Source: Termitidicoccus mucosus
GTDB lineage: Bacteria > Verrucomicrobiota > Verrucomicrobiia > Opitutales > Opitutaceae
Assembly (NCBI RefSeq): GCF_038725785.1
Contig: NZ_CP109796.1
Span: forward strand, 7,254,501 to 7,318,500
Reading direction: 5' to 3'
Length of the DNA: 64,000 nt
The notes under the pieces were generated by a model that saw only the letters and a list, made by a program, of their open reading frames with translations, ran no database searches and was not told the origin of the DNA. Positions 24,949 through 33,190 of the stretch are shown here, piece by piece. Made by a program: the position numbers and the translations under genes. The first letter of the stretch is position 1. Each line of letters opens with the position of its first letter.

Positions 24949-27900
24949 ATGTCCCCTCCGCACATCCTCCGTCCCGCGACGCTCGCGTTTTGCTGGCTTT
25001 TTTCGGTCATCAGCTTTCAGCCCCCGGTCTTTTCCTCCCCCACGCCGCTCGAATCCGGCTTCGACCAGCCGCCCGCCACCGCCCGCCCCCTCACGTGGTG
25101 GCACTGGATTGCGGGCAACGTCACCAAGGCCGGCATCACCGCAGACCTCACCGCGATGAAGGAAGCCGGCATTGCCGGCGTGCAGCTCTTCGACGCGGGC
25201 ATCTACCTGCCGTCCGGCCCCGTGCGCTACGGCACCGACAACTGGCACGATCACGTCCAGTTCGCCATCCGCGAAGCCGCCAGGCTCGACTTGGATGTCT
25301 CGCTCATGAACACCCCCGGATGGTCCGCCAGCGGCGGCCCCTGGGTGACGCCGGAGCGCTCCATGAAAAAGCTCGTCTGGACCGAAACAGGCGTCGTCGT
25401 CGCTGGCGCCGAAGTTACGAGTGGCAAGTCTCAAGTGCCAAGTGTCGCCGTCGCTGTCCGGCTGCCGCAGCCGGAGGCGAAGGAGAACTTTTACCGCGAC
25501 ATCGCCGTGCTCGCGGTTCCTGCCGACGGCGCCCGGCCTGTCCTCGACGCCGCGAACATCGTCTCCGCGAAATCCACCTCGGGCGTCCGCCTCGACGCCG
25601 CGATTGACGGAGACCCGGCCACCGCGGCCGCCTTTCCCGCGCAGCCCTCGCATGTCCTCACCTTCGCCTTGCGCGCCCCCGCGGCCGCCTCGCGCCTCGC
25701 CCTGCAACTGAACGGCCTCGAAATGCCCTTCAAGGGACGCGGCGCCCTGCGCGCCTCCGACGACGGAACGACTTTCACCGTCGTGAAGGAATTCCAATTC
25801 GAGGCCGCGCCGGATGCCGGGGAAGCGCAGATCACCGTGGGTTTCAAGCCGGTCACGGCGCGCTTTTTCCGCGTCAGCCTTTCCACGACCAAGGCGCCAA
25901 AACAACCCGCCGCCTTTTCCATCGCCGAGCTTTCCCTGACGCATGACGCGGCCATCCCCGAGCTCCAGCCCAACCGCATCCGCATGAATGCGTCCCCGGT
26001 CCCGCGCGCCGCCGCCCAAAGGAGCGAGGACAAGTTCCGAGCGAAGCGAGAAGCCTGCCATGTCCGCGCTCCCGGTGTCGCCGCCGTCCTGTCGCGCGAC
26101 GACATTCACGATCTCACCGCCTTCATGAAGACCGACGGCAGCCTCTCTGCCAAACTGCCGCCCGGGCGCTGGACGATTCTGCGTTTCGGCTTCACCTCCA
26201 CCGGGGCGAAAAACCACCCGGCGGTGCCCGAGGGACACGGGCTGGAAATCGACAAGCTCGACGCGGATGCCGTCGCCTTCCAGTTCGAGCAATCCGTCGG
26301 GCGCATCATCCGCGACGCCGGGCCGTTCGCCGGGAAAACCCTCACCGGGTTGCTCTTCGACAGCTTCGAGGCTGGCTTCCAGAATTGGACGGACCGCTTC
26401 CCGGAGCAGTTTCGCGCCCTGCACGGCTACGACTTCGTGCCGCTGCTGCCCCTCGTCACGGGGCGCGTCATCGAATCGCAGGCGTTCGCCGACTGCGTGC
26501 TCCATGACTTTCGCGCCACCGTCAACCATGGTTTTAAAGAAAACTACATCGGCGTCATGCAGCGCCTCGCGCACGCGCACGGGATGAAACTCTATTGCGA
26601 GTCCTACGGCGGGCCGCTCATCGCGGCGGTCAACGGGCCGAAAATCGACGTTCTCATGGGCGAATTCTGGCTGCATTCGCGCTTCCCCTCGCGGCTCAAG
26701 TTCGCCGCCTCCGCCGCCAACCTCCTCGACAAGCCCGTCGTCGCCGCCGAGTCGCTCAGCGCCCGTCCCGAGGAGGACGGCTGGGGTGCCTCGCTGCCCG
26801 CGCTCAAGCGCCCCGGCGACCATGCCTTCGCCAGCGGCATCAATCGCTTCATCCTCCACACTTACGCGCACCAGCCCCGCGAGTCCGCGCCGGGCTTCAC
26901 CCTCGGGCGCTACGGCACGCGCTTCAACCGCCTCAACACCTGGTGGCCGCACCTGCGCGCCTGGACGGACTACATCGCGCGCTCGCAATTCCTGCTGCAA
27001 CAGGGCTGGCGCCACGCCGACCTGCTGCTGCTGCAAAACGAGGACCTCGGCCACGCCTTCCCCGCGACCGAACTCAAGCGCCTGCCCGCCGGCTACGACT
27101 TCGACTTCGCCTATCCCGCCAGCCTCCCGGCCATGCGCGTCGAAAACGGCGTCATCTCCCTTCCTCACGGCCCGCGCTGGCGCGTCGTGGTGACGCCGGC
27201 GTTTCCCTGGGCGGCGGAAGCCGCCACGCTGCGCTGGCTGCGCGACGCCGTCCGCTCGGGCGTGCTGCTGGTCGGCAACCCGCCCGAGTGCCCCGCCGGT
27301 CTCGCCGACCTTCGGCGACAGCAAGACTTCGACGCGCTCGTCGCCGAACTCTGGCGCGGTTTGTCGGCGGGGAAAAATCCCGAAAAACAAATCGGCGCCG
27401 GCTTCGTCTCCCGCGCGCCCGTCGGCGAGGCGCTCAAGGCGCACGGCATCATCCGCGACCTCGCGTGGCCGGGGGCGGAGGCGCTCGCGGGCGACGGCGA
27501 GTCCGGGCTGGGTTTTCTTCACCGCCGCACCGCGGCGGGCGACGATGTGTATTTTGTTTTCAACTACACCGACACCACCTTCGCCGCGCCGGTCGATTTC
27601 CGCGTTGCCGGACGCCGCCCCGAACTTTGGGACGCCCTCTCCGGGAAGCGCGCCCCCGCGCCGTTTTTTGAGACGCAGGGGGCGGTCACACGCGTTCCGC
27701 TTTCCCTCGAGACCAACGCCTCCGTCTTCGTCGTTTTCCCGGCGGGTGCGCCGCTTTGTAGGGCGCGACCTTGCGTCGCGCCGCGAATGACGGATGGAGA
27801 AAATTCGCGGCCTGACACAAGGTCAGGCCCTACCGCCCTCCTGCCCGGCACCATTTTCCTGAATGCCCGCTACTACCAGCCCGCCGCCGGCCAATCGGCA

Positions 27901-28506
27901 TTCCGCATTCCGCAATCCGCATTGGAAGGCCCGTGGACGCTCGAGTTTGCCAACAAAACCCTCGGCACGCCGGACTCCATTGTCCTCGAAAAACTCGTCC
28001 CGTGGAACGAGCACGACGACGACGCCATCCGGCACTATTCGGGCACGGGCATCTACCGCAAAACTTTGAAGCTGCCGGCGGACTTCGCCGCGGGCGCGCG
28101 CCGCCTCATCCTCGACTTGGGGCAGGTGGCCGACATCGCCGAGGTGCGCGTCAACGGGCGTATTGTCGCCACGCTGTGGACGCCGCCGCGCCGCGCCGAC
28201 CTCACGGATTTTCTCCGCGCCGGCGACAATGCCCTCGAAATCCGCGTGACGAACACCTGGGTCAACCGCCTCATCGGCGACGAGCGCATTCCGGTCGATT
28301 ACGGCTACCAGCCGGAAGGCACCAGCAAGTTTACCGACGGACGCCTGCTGGAGCTTCCGGCGTGGATCAGCAATCCCGAGGGCGGCGCGAAAAATCCACG
28401 CCACACCTTCAGCACGTGGAAACACTACGACGCCGATTCCCCGCTGCACCCCGCCGGCCTGCTCGGCCCGGTCCGGCTGGAAGCCTATCGCGAACTCATC
28501 CCCTGA
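24949..28506 (+). CDS. GH106-like alpha-L-rhamnosidase, secreted
   Basis: 1185 residues from the ATG at 24949, which opens the signal peptide (LAFCWLFSVISFQPPVFS). Right after it the sequence ARPLTWWHWIAGNVTKAGIT, then DLTAMKEAGIAGVQLFD, is the N-terminal signature of GH106. The (beta/alpha)8 core runs to about residue 800 (LLFDSFEAGFQNWTDRFPEQ, YCESYGGPL), and the C-terminus is a galactose-binding-like sandwich (ADIAEVRVNGRIVATLWTPP). The enzyme would release alpha-L-rhamnose from rhamnogalacturonan or related polymers. Four repeat elements are read in frame: a CAAGTA tract (25417-25448), a family B copy (26021-26072, giving DKFRAKREACHVRAPG at 361-376), a gtagggc palindrome (27758-27833) and an aatccgc tract (27892-27926). 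The family is normally 800-1100 residues, and the insertions explain part of the excess. Confidence 0.86.
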   Translation: MSPPHILRPATLAFCWLFSVISFQPPVFSSPTPLESGFDQPPATARPLTWWHWIAGNVTKAGITADLTAMKEAGIAGVQLFDAGIYLPSGPVRYGTDNWHDHVQFAIREAARLDLDVSLMNTPGWSASGGPWVTPERSMKKLVWTETGVVVAGAEVTSGKSQVPSVAVAVRLPQPEAKENFYRDIAVLAVPADGARPVLDAANIVSAKSTSGVRLDAAIDGDPATAAAFPAQPSHVLTFALRAPAAASRLALQLNGLEMPFKGRGALRASDDGTTFTVVKEFQFEAAPDAGEAQITVGFKPVTARFFRVSLSTTKAPKQPAAFSIAELSLTHDAAIPELQPNRIRMNASPVPRAAAQRSEDKFRAKREACHVRAPGVAAVLSRDDIHDLTAFMKTDGSLSAKLPPGRWTILRFGFTSTGAKNHPAVPEGHGLEIDKLDADAVAFQFEQSVGRIIRDAGPFAGKTLTGLLFDSFEAGFQNWTDRFPEQFRALHGYDFVPLLPLVTGRVIESQAFADCVLHDFRATVNHGFKENYIGVMQRLAHAHGMKLYCESYGGPLIAAVNGPKIDVLMGEFWLHSRFPSRLKFAASAANLLDKPVVAAESLSARPEEDGWGASLPALKRPGDHAFASGINRFILHTYAHQPRESAPGFTLGRYGTRFNRLNTWWPHLRAWTDYIARSQFLLQQGWRHADLLLLQNEDLGHAFPATELKRLPAGYDFDFAYPASLPAMRVENGVISLPHGPRWRVVVTPAFPWAAEAATLRWLRDAVRSGVLLVGNPPECPAGLADLRRQQDFDALVAELWRGLSAGKNPEKQIGAGFVSRAPVGEALKAHGIIRDLAWPGAEALAGDGESGLGFLHRRTAAGDDVYFVFNYTDTTFAAPVDFRVAGRRPELWDALSGKRAPAPFFETQGAVTRVPLSLETNASVFVVFPAGAPLCRARPCVAPRMTDGENSRPDTRSGPTALLPGTIFLNARYYQPAAGQSAFRIPQSALEGPWTLEFANKTLGTPDSIVLEKLVPWNEHDDDAIRHYSGTGIYRKTLKLPADFAAGARRLILDLGQVADIAEVRVNGRIVATLWTPPRRADLTDFLRAGDNALEIRVTNTWVNRLIGDERIPVDYGYQPEGTSKFTDGRLLELPAWISNPEGGAKNPRHTFSTWKHYDADSPLHPAGLLGPVRLEAYRELIP
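25417..25448. repeat. In-frame CAAGTG-type iterated tract in GH106-like gene
   Basis: Degenerate repeats of a caagtg word encode VTSGKSQVPSV. The tract matches the intergenic/stop-codon tract at 8681-8714 over most of its length, including the locally shared VTSGK reading. Confidence 0.6.
26021..26072. repeat. Family B element, in frame in GH106-like gene
   Basis: A truncated family B palindrome: ggagcgaggacaa, the 26-base insert (26034-26059) identical to 23223-23248, then atgtccgcgctcc. It is read in the same frame as the copy in the GH78-like gene, giving the identical 16-residue peptide in two unrelated enzymes. Confidence 0.85.
27758..27833. repeat. Family D palindrome (gtagggc...gccctac), in frame in GH106-like gene
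   Basis: Arms 27758-27788 and 27803-27833 are inverted copies of 31 bases with five mismatches. The insertion encodes LCRARPCVAPRMTDGENSRP and the following DTRSGPTA, between the catalytic-domain end (SVFVVFPAG) and the next strand (TIFLNARYY). It is unusually Cys/Arg-rich for this protein. Confidence 0.8.
27892..27926. repeat. In-frame aatccgc/attccgc iterated tract in GH106-like gene
   Basis: The words attccgc, attccgc, aatccgc follow each other, bounded by ccaat at the left and attgg at the right. The tract encodes SAFRIPQSALEG. It resembles the tracts at 11858-11897 and 8753-8773. Confidence 0.55.
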
Positions 28507-28519
28507 CCCCTTTGCGCCC

Positions 28520-29941
28520 ATGCCCGCCGCCGTTTTGAAATTCGGAATTCTTTTGGGGATGGGGGCTTTGGCGTTTGCAATTTTCCCCGCTCGCGCCGCC
28601 ACGCAACCCGCCCCGCCCGCTTCCCCCTTCGTCTCCGTCACCGCGACCGGTGCCGTCGGCGACGGCGTCACCCTCGACACCGCCGCCATCCAGCGGGCCA
28701 TCGACCTTTGCCACGCCGGCGGCGGCGGTCGCGTCGTCATCCCGCCGGGCCGCTTCCTTGCCGGCACGCTGTTTTTGCGCAGCCGCGTGAACCTCCATCT
28801 CGAATCCGGGGCGGTGCTCCTCGGCAGCACCGACCGCGACGCCGATTATCCCGTCCAGCCGCCCTCCGCCTACCGCTCGCTGCACGACGTGAACGGCTTC
28901 CGTTCGCTCATCTACGCGCTCGGTCAGGAGGATGTTTCGGTGACAGGCCTCGGCACCATCGACGGACAAGGCGGCGAGTTTGCCTATGGCGGCCACGACA
29001 AGGACGGACGCCCGCGCATCCTCCTCTTCATATCCTGCAAGCGCGTCCGCGTCGAAAACCTCCGCCTGCAAAACTCCGCCGCCTGGATGGCGCATTTTCT
29101 CAATTGCGAGCGCGTGCAAATCCGCGGCCTCGACGTTTGGAACCACTGCAACAAAAACAACGATATGCTCGACATCGACGGCTGCCGCGAGGTCACGGTA
29201 AGCGATTGCATCAGTGACACCGACGACGACGGCATCACGCTCAAGAGCACCGGCCCCGCGCCCTGCGAAAACATCACGATCACCAACTGCGTGCTGAGCA
29301 GCCGCTGCGTCGCCATCAAGGCCGGCACCGAATCCACCGGCGGTTTCCGCAACATCGCCATCTCGAATTGCGTCATCAAACCCACAAAATCGGATCTGAA
29401 GTTTTTCGGGCACGCCTTGGGTGGCGGCGCGATCGCCCTCCAAATCGTGGACGGCGGAGTGATGGACGGCGTGCTCGTCAGCAACATCAGCATAGAAAAA
29501 ACGCTCGCCCCGCTCTCCATTCGCCTCGGCAACCGCGCGCGACCCCACACCGAGGGCGCGCCCGTGCCCGGCGTCGGCAGTCTGCGCAACGTGATGTTTC
29601 AGAACATCCGGGCCACCGGCGCGGGAAATTTTGGACAATCCATCATGGGCATTCCCGGTCATCTCGTGGAAAACATCACGTTCTCCAACATCCGCATTCA
29701 GCTCGCCAGCGCCGGGACAAAGGCGGACGTGGGAAAGGCGCTCGCCGAAAAGGAAGCCGCGTTTCCCGGGCCCACGATGTGGGGCCGTCTGCCCGCCTAC
29801 GGACTCTATGTCCGCCATGCGCGCAATGTCCGCCTGCACGATGTCGTCGTCGAACCAGCCGAGGGCGAGCCGCGCCCGGCCTTTTACGCCGAGGACGCCC
29901 CCGGTCTGCTCGTGCGCGACTGCAATTTCCATGAACCATGA
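28520..29941 (+). CDS. Secreted GH28 polygalacturonase-family protein
   Basis: 473 residues with signal peptide (GMGALAFAIFPARA). Start of the beta-helix: VTATGAVGDGVTLDTAAIQR, then GGGRVVIPPGRFLAGTLFLR, typical of GH28. The active-site region shows NNDMLDIDG (213-221) and TDDDGITLKS (234-243), matching the NTD and DD motifs that hold the catalytic aspartates. The usual GHG motif is replaced by CVAIKAGTES, as in many rhamnogalacturonan- or unusual-pectin-active GH28 members. It would cleave galacturonosyl linkages in pectin or rhamnogalacturonan outside the inner membrane. It lies 13 bases after the GH106-like gene and is probably co-transcribed with it; a strong palindrome (29952-30047) directly follows the stop. 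Confidence 0.88.
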   Translation: MPAAVLKFGILLGMGALAFAIFPARAATQPAPPASPFVSVTATGAVGDGVTLDTAAIQRAIDLCHAGGGGRVVIPPGRFLAGTLFLRSRVNLHLESGAVLLGSTDRDADYPVQPPSAYRSLHDVNGFRSLIYALGQEDVSVTGLGTIDGQGGEFAYGGHDKDGRPRILLFISCKRVRVENLRLQNSAAWMAHFLNCERVQIRGLDVWNHCNKNNDMLDIDGCREVTVSDCISDTDDDGITLKSTGPAPCENITITNCVLSSRCVAIKAGTESTGGFRNIAISNCVIKPTKSDLKFFGHALGGGAIALQIVDGGVMDGVLVSNISIEKTLAPLSIRLGNRARPHTEGAPVPGVGSLRNVMFQNIRATGAGNFGQSIMGIPGHLVENITFSNIRIQLASAGTKADVGKALAEKEAAFPGPTMWGRLPAYGLYVRHARNVRLHDVVVEPAEGEPRPAFYAEDAPGLLVRDCNFHEP

Positions 29942-29951
29942 AAAACAACCA

Positions 29952-30047
29952 TTAATCTCACACAAAGGCACGAAGGCACAAAGGAATGAATCATATAATG
30001 GCACACTTCCCGGCTCTTTGTGCCTTCGTGCCTTTGTGTGAGATTAA
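29952..30047. repeat. Family E perfect 32-bp inverted repeat with 32-base loop
   Basis: Arms 29952-29983 and 30016-30047 are exact reverse complements containing cacaaaggcacgaaggcaca. It begins ten bases after the GH28 stop and could act as a terminator. An imperfect relative (ctctttgcgcctttgtggtg) lies at 40253-40326. Confidence 0.88.
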
Positions 30048-30105
30048 AAACCGAACCAATATTTTGGACAGACTGAACAGAATTAAAAACTCTTTCCCTT
30101 CCCTC

Positions 30106-32730
30106 ATGCGCACCCTCCGCCGTCTCCTCATTATCCATTTTTCATTCTTAATTCTTAACTGCGCGCGCAGCGCGCCCGTGCCTGCGCTGTCCAACACCGC
30201 CGTCCGTCTGCAATGGCAACAGGCCGCCGACGGCTGGCGTCTCGTCGCCGCCGATGCGCTCGATGCTTCCGGCAACGCCGTTCCTGCCGGCGCGCCCTCG
30301 GGCCGTTACACCATCCTCTATTCCGCGACCGAGCCGGACAAGACGCCCGCCCCGTTTTCGCTCTCCGGGCGCACTGACGTTTTTCCAGAACCCATCTACA
30401 AATATCCCGTGCCGCGCTGGGCCAAGGCCACCGTCCCCGCCGCCTTGAACCTCGCCGGCGAGGAGCGTTCCTTTTTCCCGTCCGACGCCGAAAAATCCGC
30501 TGACGGCGCGTGGGTGTTCCGCCACCGGACCGATGTCGCCGACCTTTCGGCGTGCTGGAGCCTCGATCCATCGTTTCCCGGCGACGTGCGCGTCACCCTG
30601 ACGCTCACCGCCCGCAAGGCCGGCTGGTTTTCGCTCCCCACGCCGACGCTCGCCACCGTTTCGCCCGGCGATTTGAAGTGGGCCGTCGTGCCGGGTTATT
30701 TCAAGGGCAACACCTTCAATCCCGACTTTCCCCTTGCGTTCGCCTACGGCCACGGCCTGCCCGACCGTCCGGTCATCGCGAATGAAGGCGCGGCCTCCAC
30801 GCTCGCCTCCATCATCACCAACAAGGCCGGCGCCACGCTCGCGGTCATCGCCGAGCCCGGCGTGGTCGATCCCTGGCCGAAGGACGGCCCGGCGCGCGAG
30901 CTCTGGCGCATCGGCCTCTCGCACATGAACCGTGCGGGCCAGCTCTCGCCCACGCTCTACCGCGCGCTCCTCGGCAGCCGGGACTCGCGGCTCGAAGCCG
31001 GCGAAACGCTGGTGTTCTCCTTCCGCTATTCACTGCGCAACGACGACTGGTTCGCCGCCATCAGGCACGCCGCCTACGACATATACCGGCTCGACGATTT
31101 TCTCGCGCTCAAGAAACCCGCCCGCTCCCTCAGCCAGAGGCTCCACTCGCTGCACCGCTACGTCACCGACGACGCCACTTCCCTCTGGCACACCGAGCAG
31201 TTCGGCGGACTGACCATCGGCGCGCAGGCCTACAACGGCGGCGTCGTCGGCGCCGAGCGCGATCCCAAGAAGCCCGGCGACTACGACGCCATGAAAAACT
31301 CCGACTACGGCGCGATGTGGATGCTCGCACGGCTCACCGGCGACCCGCGCCTCACCCGCGACCGCCTGCCCTTCGCGCGCAACTTCAAGTTCGTGCAGCA
31401 ACAGGCCGCCCCCGGCTTTTTCCAGGGCGCGGCCATCGGCCAGTATTACCTGGCGAAATCCCGCCGCTTCGTCGAGGAGTGGGGTGATTACGTCGAGCCC
31501 ATCGCCATCACCTACTACACGATGCTCGATCTCGGAAACATCCTCCTCTTCGAACCGGGCGACAACGAGCTGCGCGAGCGCCTCCGCCTCGGCGCCGAAC
31601 GGCTTCTCCAGTGGCAGCGTCGGGACGGAAGCTGGGCTGTCGCCTACGACCACGCCACGCAAAAGGAGCTCTTTACCGAACTGCCCGACGTTCGCGCAAC
31701 GTTCTACGGTCTGGTCGTCGCCCATCGCATCCTCGGTGACCAAAAGTATCTCGACGCCGCCCGCCGCGGCGCGGACTGGTTTATTGAAAACGGGGTCAAG
31801 CCCGCGCGTTTCATCGGCGTCTGCGGCGACGCCCGCTTCGCGCCCGATTTCGCCACCGTGCAAAGCGCGCAAGCCTTTCTCGACCTCTTCGACCTCACCG
31901 CCGACGTCCGTTATCGCGAAGCCGCCATCGAATGCGCCCGCCAGTATGTGACGGAAATTTTCACCCAGCCGCTGGCCACCAACCAAAAGAAAACCGGCAA
32001 AAAGCGCGCGCTCTTCGACTGGCAGGTCAACCCGACCGGCTTGGCCTTCGAGCACGGCGGCAGCATCGGCACGGCCAGCGGAAGCGGCCCCATTCTCCTG
32101 GCAAGTTATGCGGGGCTCTATGTTCGCATGGCGCAAATCACGGGCGAGCCGCTTTTCCGCGACCTCGCCCGCGCCGCCGCGCTGGCCCGCGATGCGTTTC
32201 TCCATCCCGACACCCAGGTGGCGTCCTACTACTGGCTGCACTTGAACGCGGGCCCCGGCTCCTTCCCGCATCACGCGTGGTGGCAGTTTGGCTGGATCAC
32301 CGATTATCTCGTCTCCGAAATCGAATTGCGTTCCGCCGGGGGCATCACATTTCCGCGCGGCTTCATCACGCCCAAAGTCGGCCCGCACGCCTGCTTCGGT
32401 TTCGCGCCGGGCAGGCTTTACGGGCGGCCCGTCAACCTCGCCTGGGGCGAGATCGACACCGGGATGCCGGAGGTCGATTACGTCGTCGCCCGCGACACCG
32501 GCGGCGCGCGCACCCACGTCATCCTGTTGAACAACAGCCCGCGCGCCGTGAAAACTACCGTGAAGGCGCCGCCCTCCGCGTTCACCGGCCTCGATGCGAA
32601 GACATGGAAATCCGCCGCCCTGCGCGCCGGCGCAGGCCAGGCGGAGGAACTCCCCGCCGGGCAAGCCGCGTGGCCCGTGGACATTCCCGCCTACGGCCTG
32701 GCGGTGCTGGAATTGAGTCCGGAAAACTGA
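30106..32730 (+). CDS. Secreted helical-barrel glycosidase-like protein, third family member
   Basis: 874 residues from the ATG at 30106 (signal MRTLRRLLIIHFSFLILNCA). The longer frame upstream to 29986 runs through the palindrome and is rejected. N-terminal beta-sandwich (about 25-330), helical toroid (about 340-730) with SLHRYVTDDATSLWHTEQFG, DYGAMWMLARLTGD and AYDHATQKELFTELPDVRA, then a C-terminal beta domain with LLNNSPRAV. It is similar along its whole length to 13895-16579. Function unknown; probably acts on the same class of substrate. It closes the plus-strand enzyme block and is followed by a family A palindrome. The signal-peptide DNA (attatccatttttcattcttaattcttaac region) is strikingly AT-rich compared with the rest of the gene. 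Confidence 0.75.
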   Translation: MRTLRRLLIIHFSFLILNCARSAPVPALSNTAVRLQWQQAADGWRLVAADALDASGNAVPAGAPSGRYTILYSATEPDKTPAPFSLSGRTDVFPEPIYKYPVPRWAKATVPAALNLAGEERSFFPSDAEKSADGAWVFRHRTDVADLSACWSLDPSFPGDVRVTLTLTARKAGWFSLPTPTLATVSPGDLKWAVVPGYFKGNTFNPDFPLAFAYGHGLPDRPVIANEGAASTLASIITNKAGATLAVIAEPGVVDPWPKDGPARELWRIGLSHMNRAGQLSPTLYRALLGSRDSRLEAGETLVFSFRYSLRNDDWFAAIRHAAYDIYRLDDFLALKKPARSLSQRLHSLHRYVTDDATSLWHTEQFGGLTIGAQAYNGGVVGAERDPKKPGDYDAMKNSDYGAMWMLARLTGDPRLTRDRLPFARNFKFVQQQAAPGFFQGAAIGQYYLAKSRRFVEEWGDYVEPIAITYYTMLDLGNILLFEPGDNELRERLRLGAERLLQWQRRDGSWAVAYDHATQKELFTELPDVRATFYGLVVAHRILGDQKYLDAARRGADWFIENGVKPARFIGVCGDARFAPDFATVQSAQAFLDLFDLTADVRYREAAIECARQYVTEIFTQPLATNQKKTGKKRALFDWQVNPTGLAFEHGGSIGTASGSGPILLASYAGLYVRMAQITGEPLFRDLARAAALARDAFLHPDTQVASYYWLHLNAGPGSFPHHAWWQFGWITDYLVSEIELRSAGGITFPRGFITPKVGPHACFGFAPGRLYGRPVNLAWGEIDTGMPEVDYVVARDTGGARTHVILLNNSPRAVKTTVKAPPSAFTGLDAKTWKSAALRAGAGQAEELPAGQAAWPVDIPAYGLAVLELSPEN

Positions 32731-32734
32731 AAAT

Positions 32735-32799
32735 GGTAGGGCGAGGCGTCCCGCCGAGCCGTTGGCGGCTTGCGGCTCGGCGGGACGCCTCGCCCTACC
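32735..32799. repeat. 27-bp perfect inverted repeat with 11-base loop (family A)
   Basis: Arms 32735-32761 and 32773-32799 are identical to the arms at 6363-6427; only the loops differ. It starts four bases after the stop of the upstream enzyme, so it may serve as its terminator. The right-hand flank (aaaggccgttctggtcgcaa) resembles the flank of the 6363 copy. Confidence 0.9.
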
Positions 32800-33190
32800 C
32801 AAAGGCCGTTCTGGTCGCAAATGGCATGGCACGCGGTTTTCCTAAAGACAGGTCAACGGTAAACCAACGGGATTCTTGCGAGGAGAGGTGGCTTCTTTTG
32901 GGATGCAGCCTGTCCTCATCCTACGACCCTGAATGTTTCCCCGTTCATGTTTTCCCCCTTCGCCAGATTCTTTCAGGCCTTTGCCCTTGCATTGTCTCAT
33001 GCACGGAACGCCTGCCCGTGGGTGCCCAATTTGTCATTCGTCGTCAATCCCGCCGGCGGCGATCTCGCAGCCAGTGATATAAGCCCCGGTTCTATCTAAA
33101 ACACGGCAGATTGCGCGGTCGCTTGGTTGTGAATGTAAATAAATATCATATATTATAGAGATCCCCGAAACCAGTCCCCTTATTTGTATT
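32800..33190 (+). other. Long upstream region of the autotransporter gene
   Basis: No convincing gene is present in this 391-base stretch. It is less GC-rich than its surroundings and becomes strongly AT-rich from about 33125, directly upstream of the autotransporter, so regulatory sites are likely here. Confidence 0.5.
33127..33156 (+). promoter_or_regulatory. Possible sigma70-type promoter of the autotransporter gene
   Basis: TTGTGA (33127-33132) and TATTAT (33151-33156) are separated by 18 bases in an AT-rich tract about 35 bases before the ATG at 33191. The boxes match the consensus only moderately, and no shift in downstream sequence confirms a start site. Confidence 0.3.
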
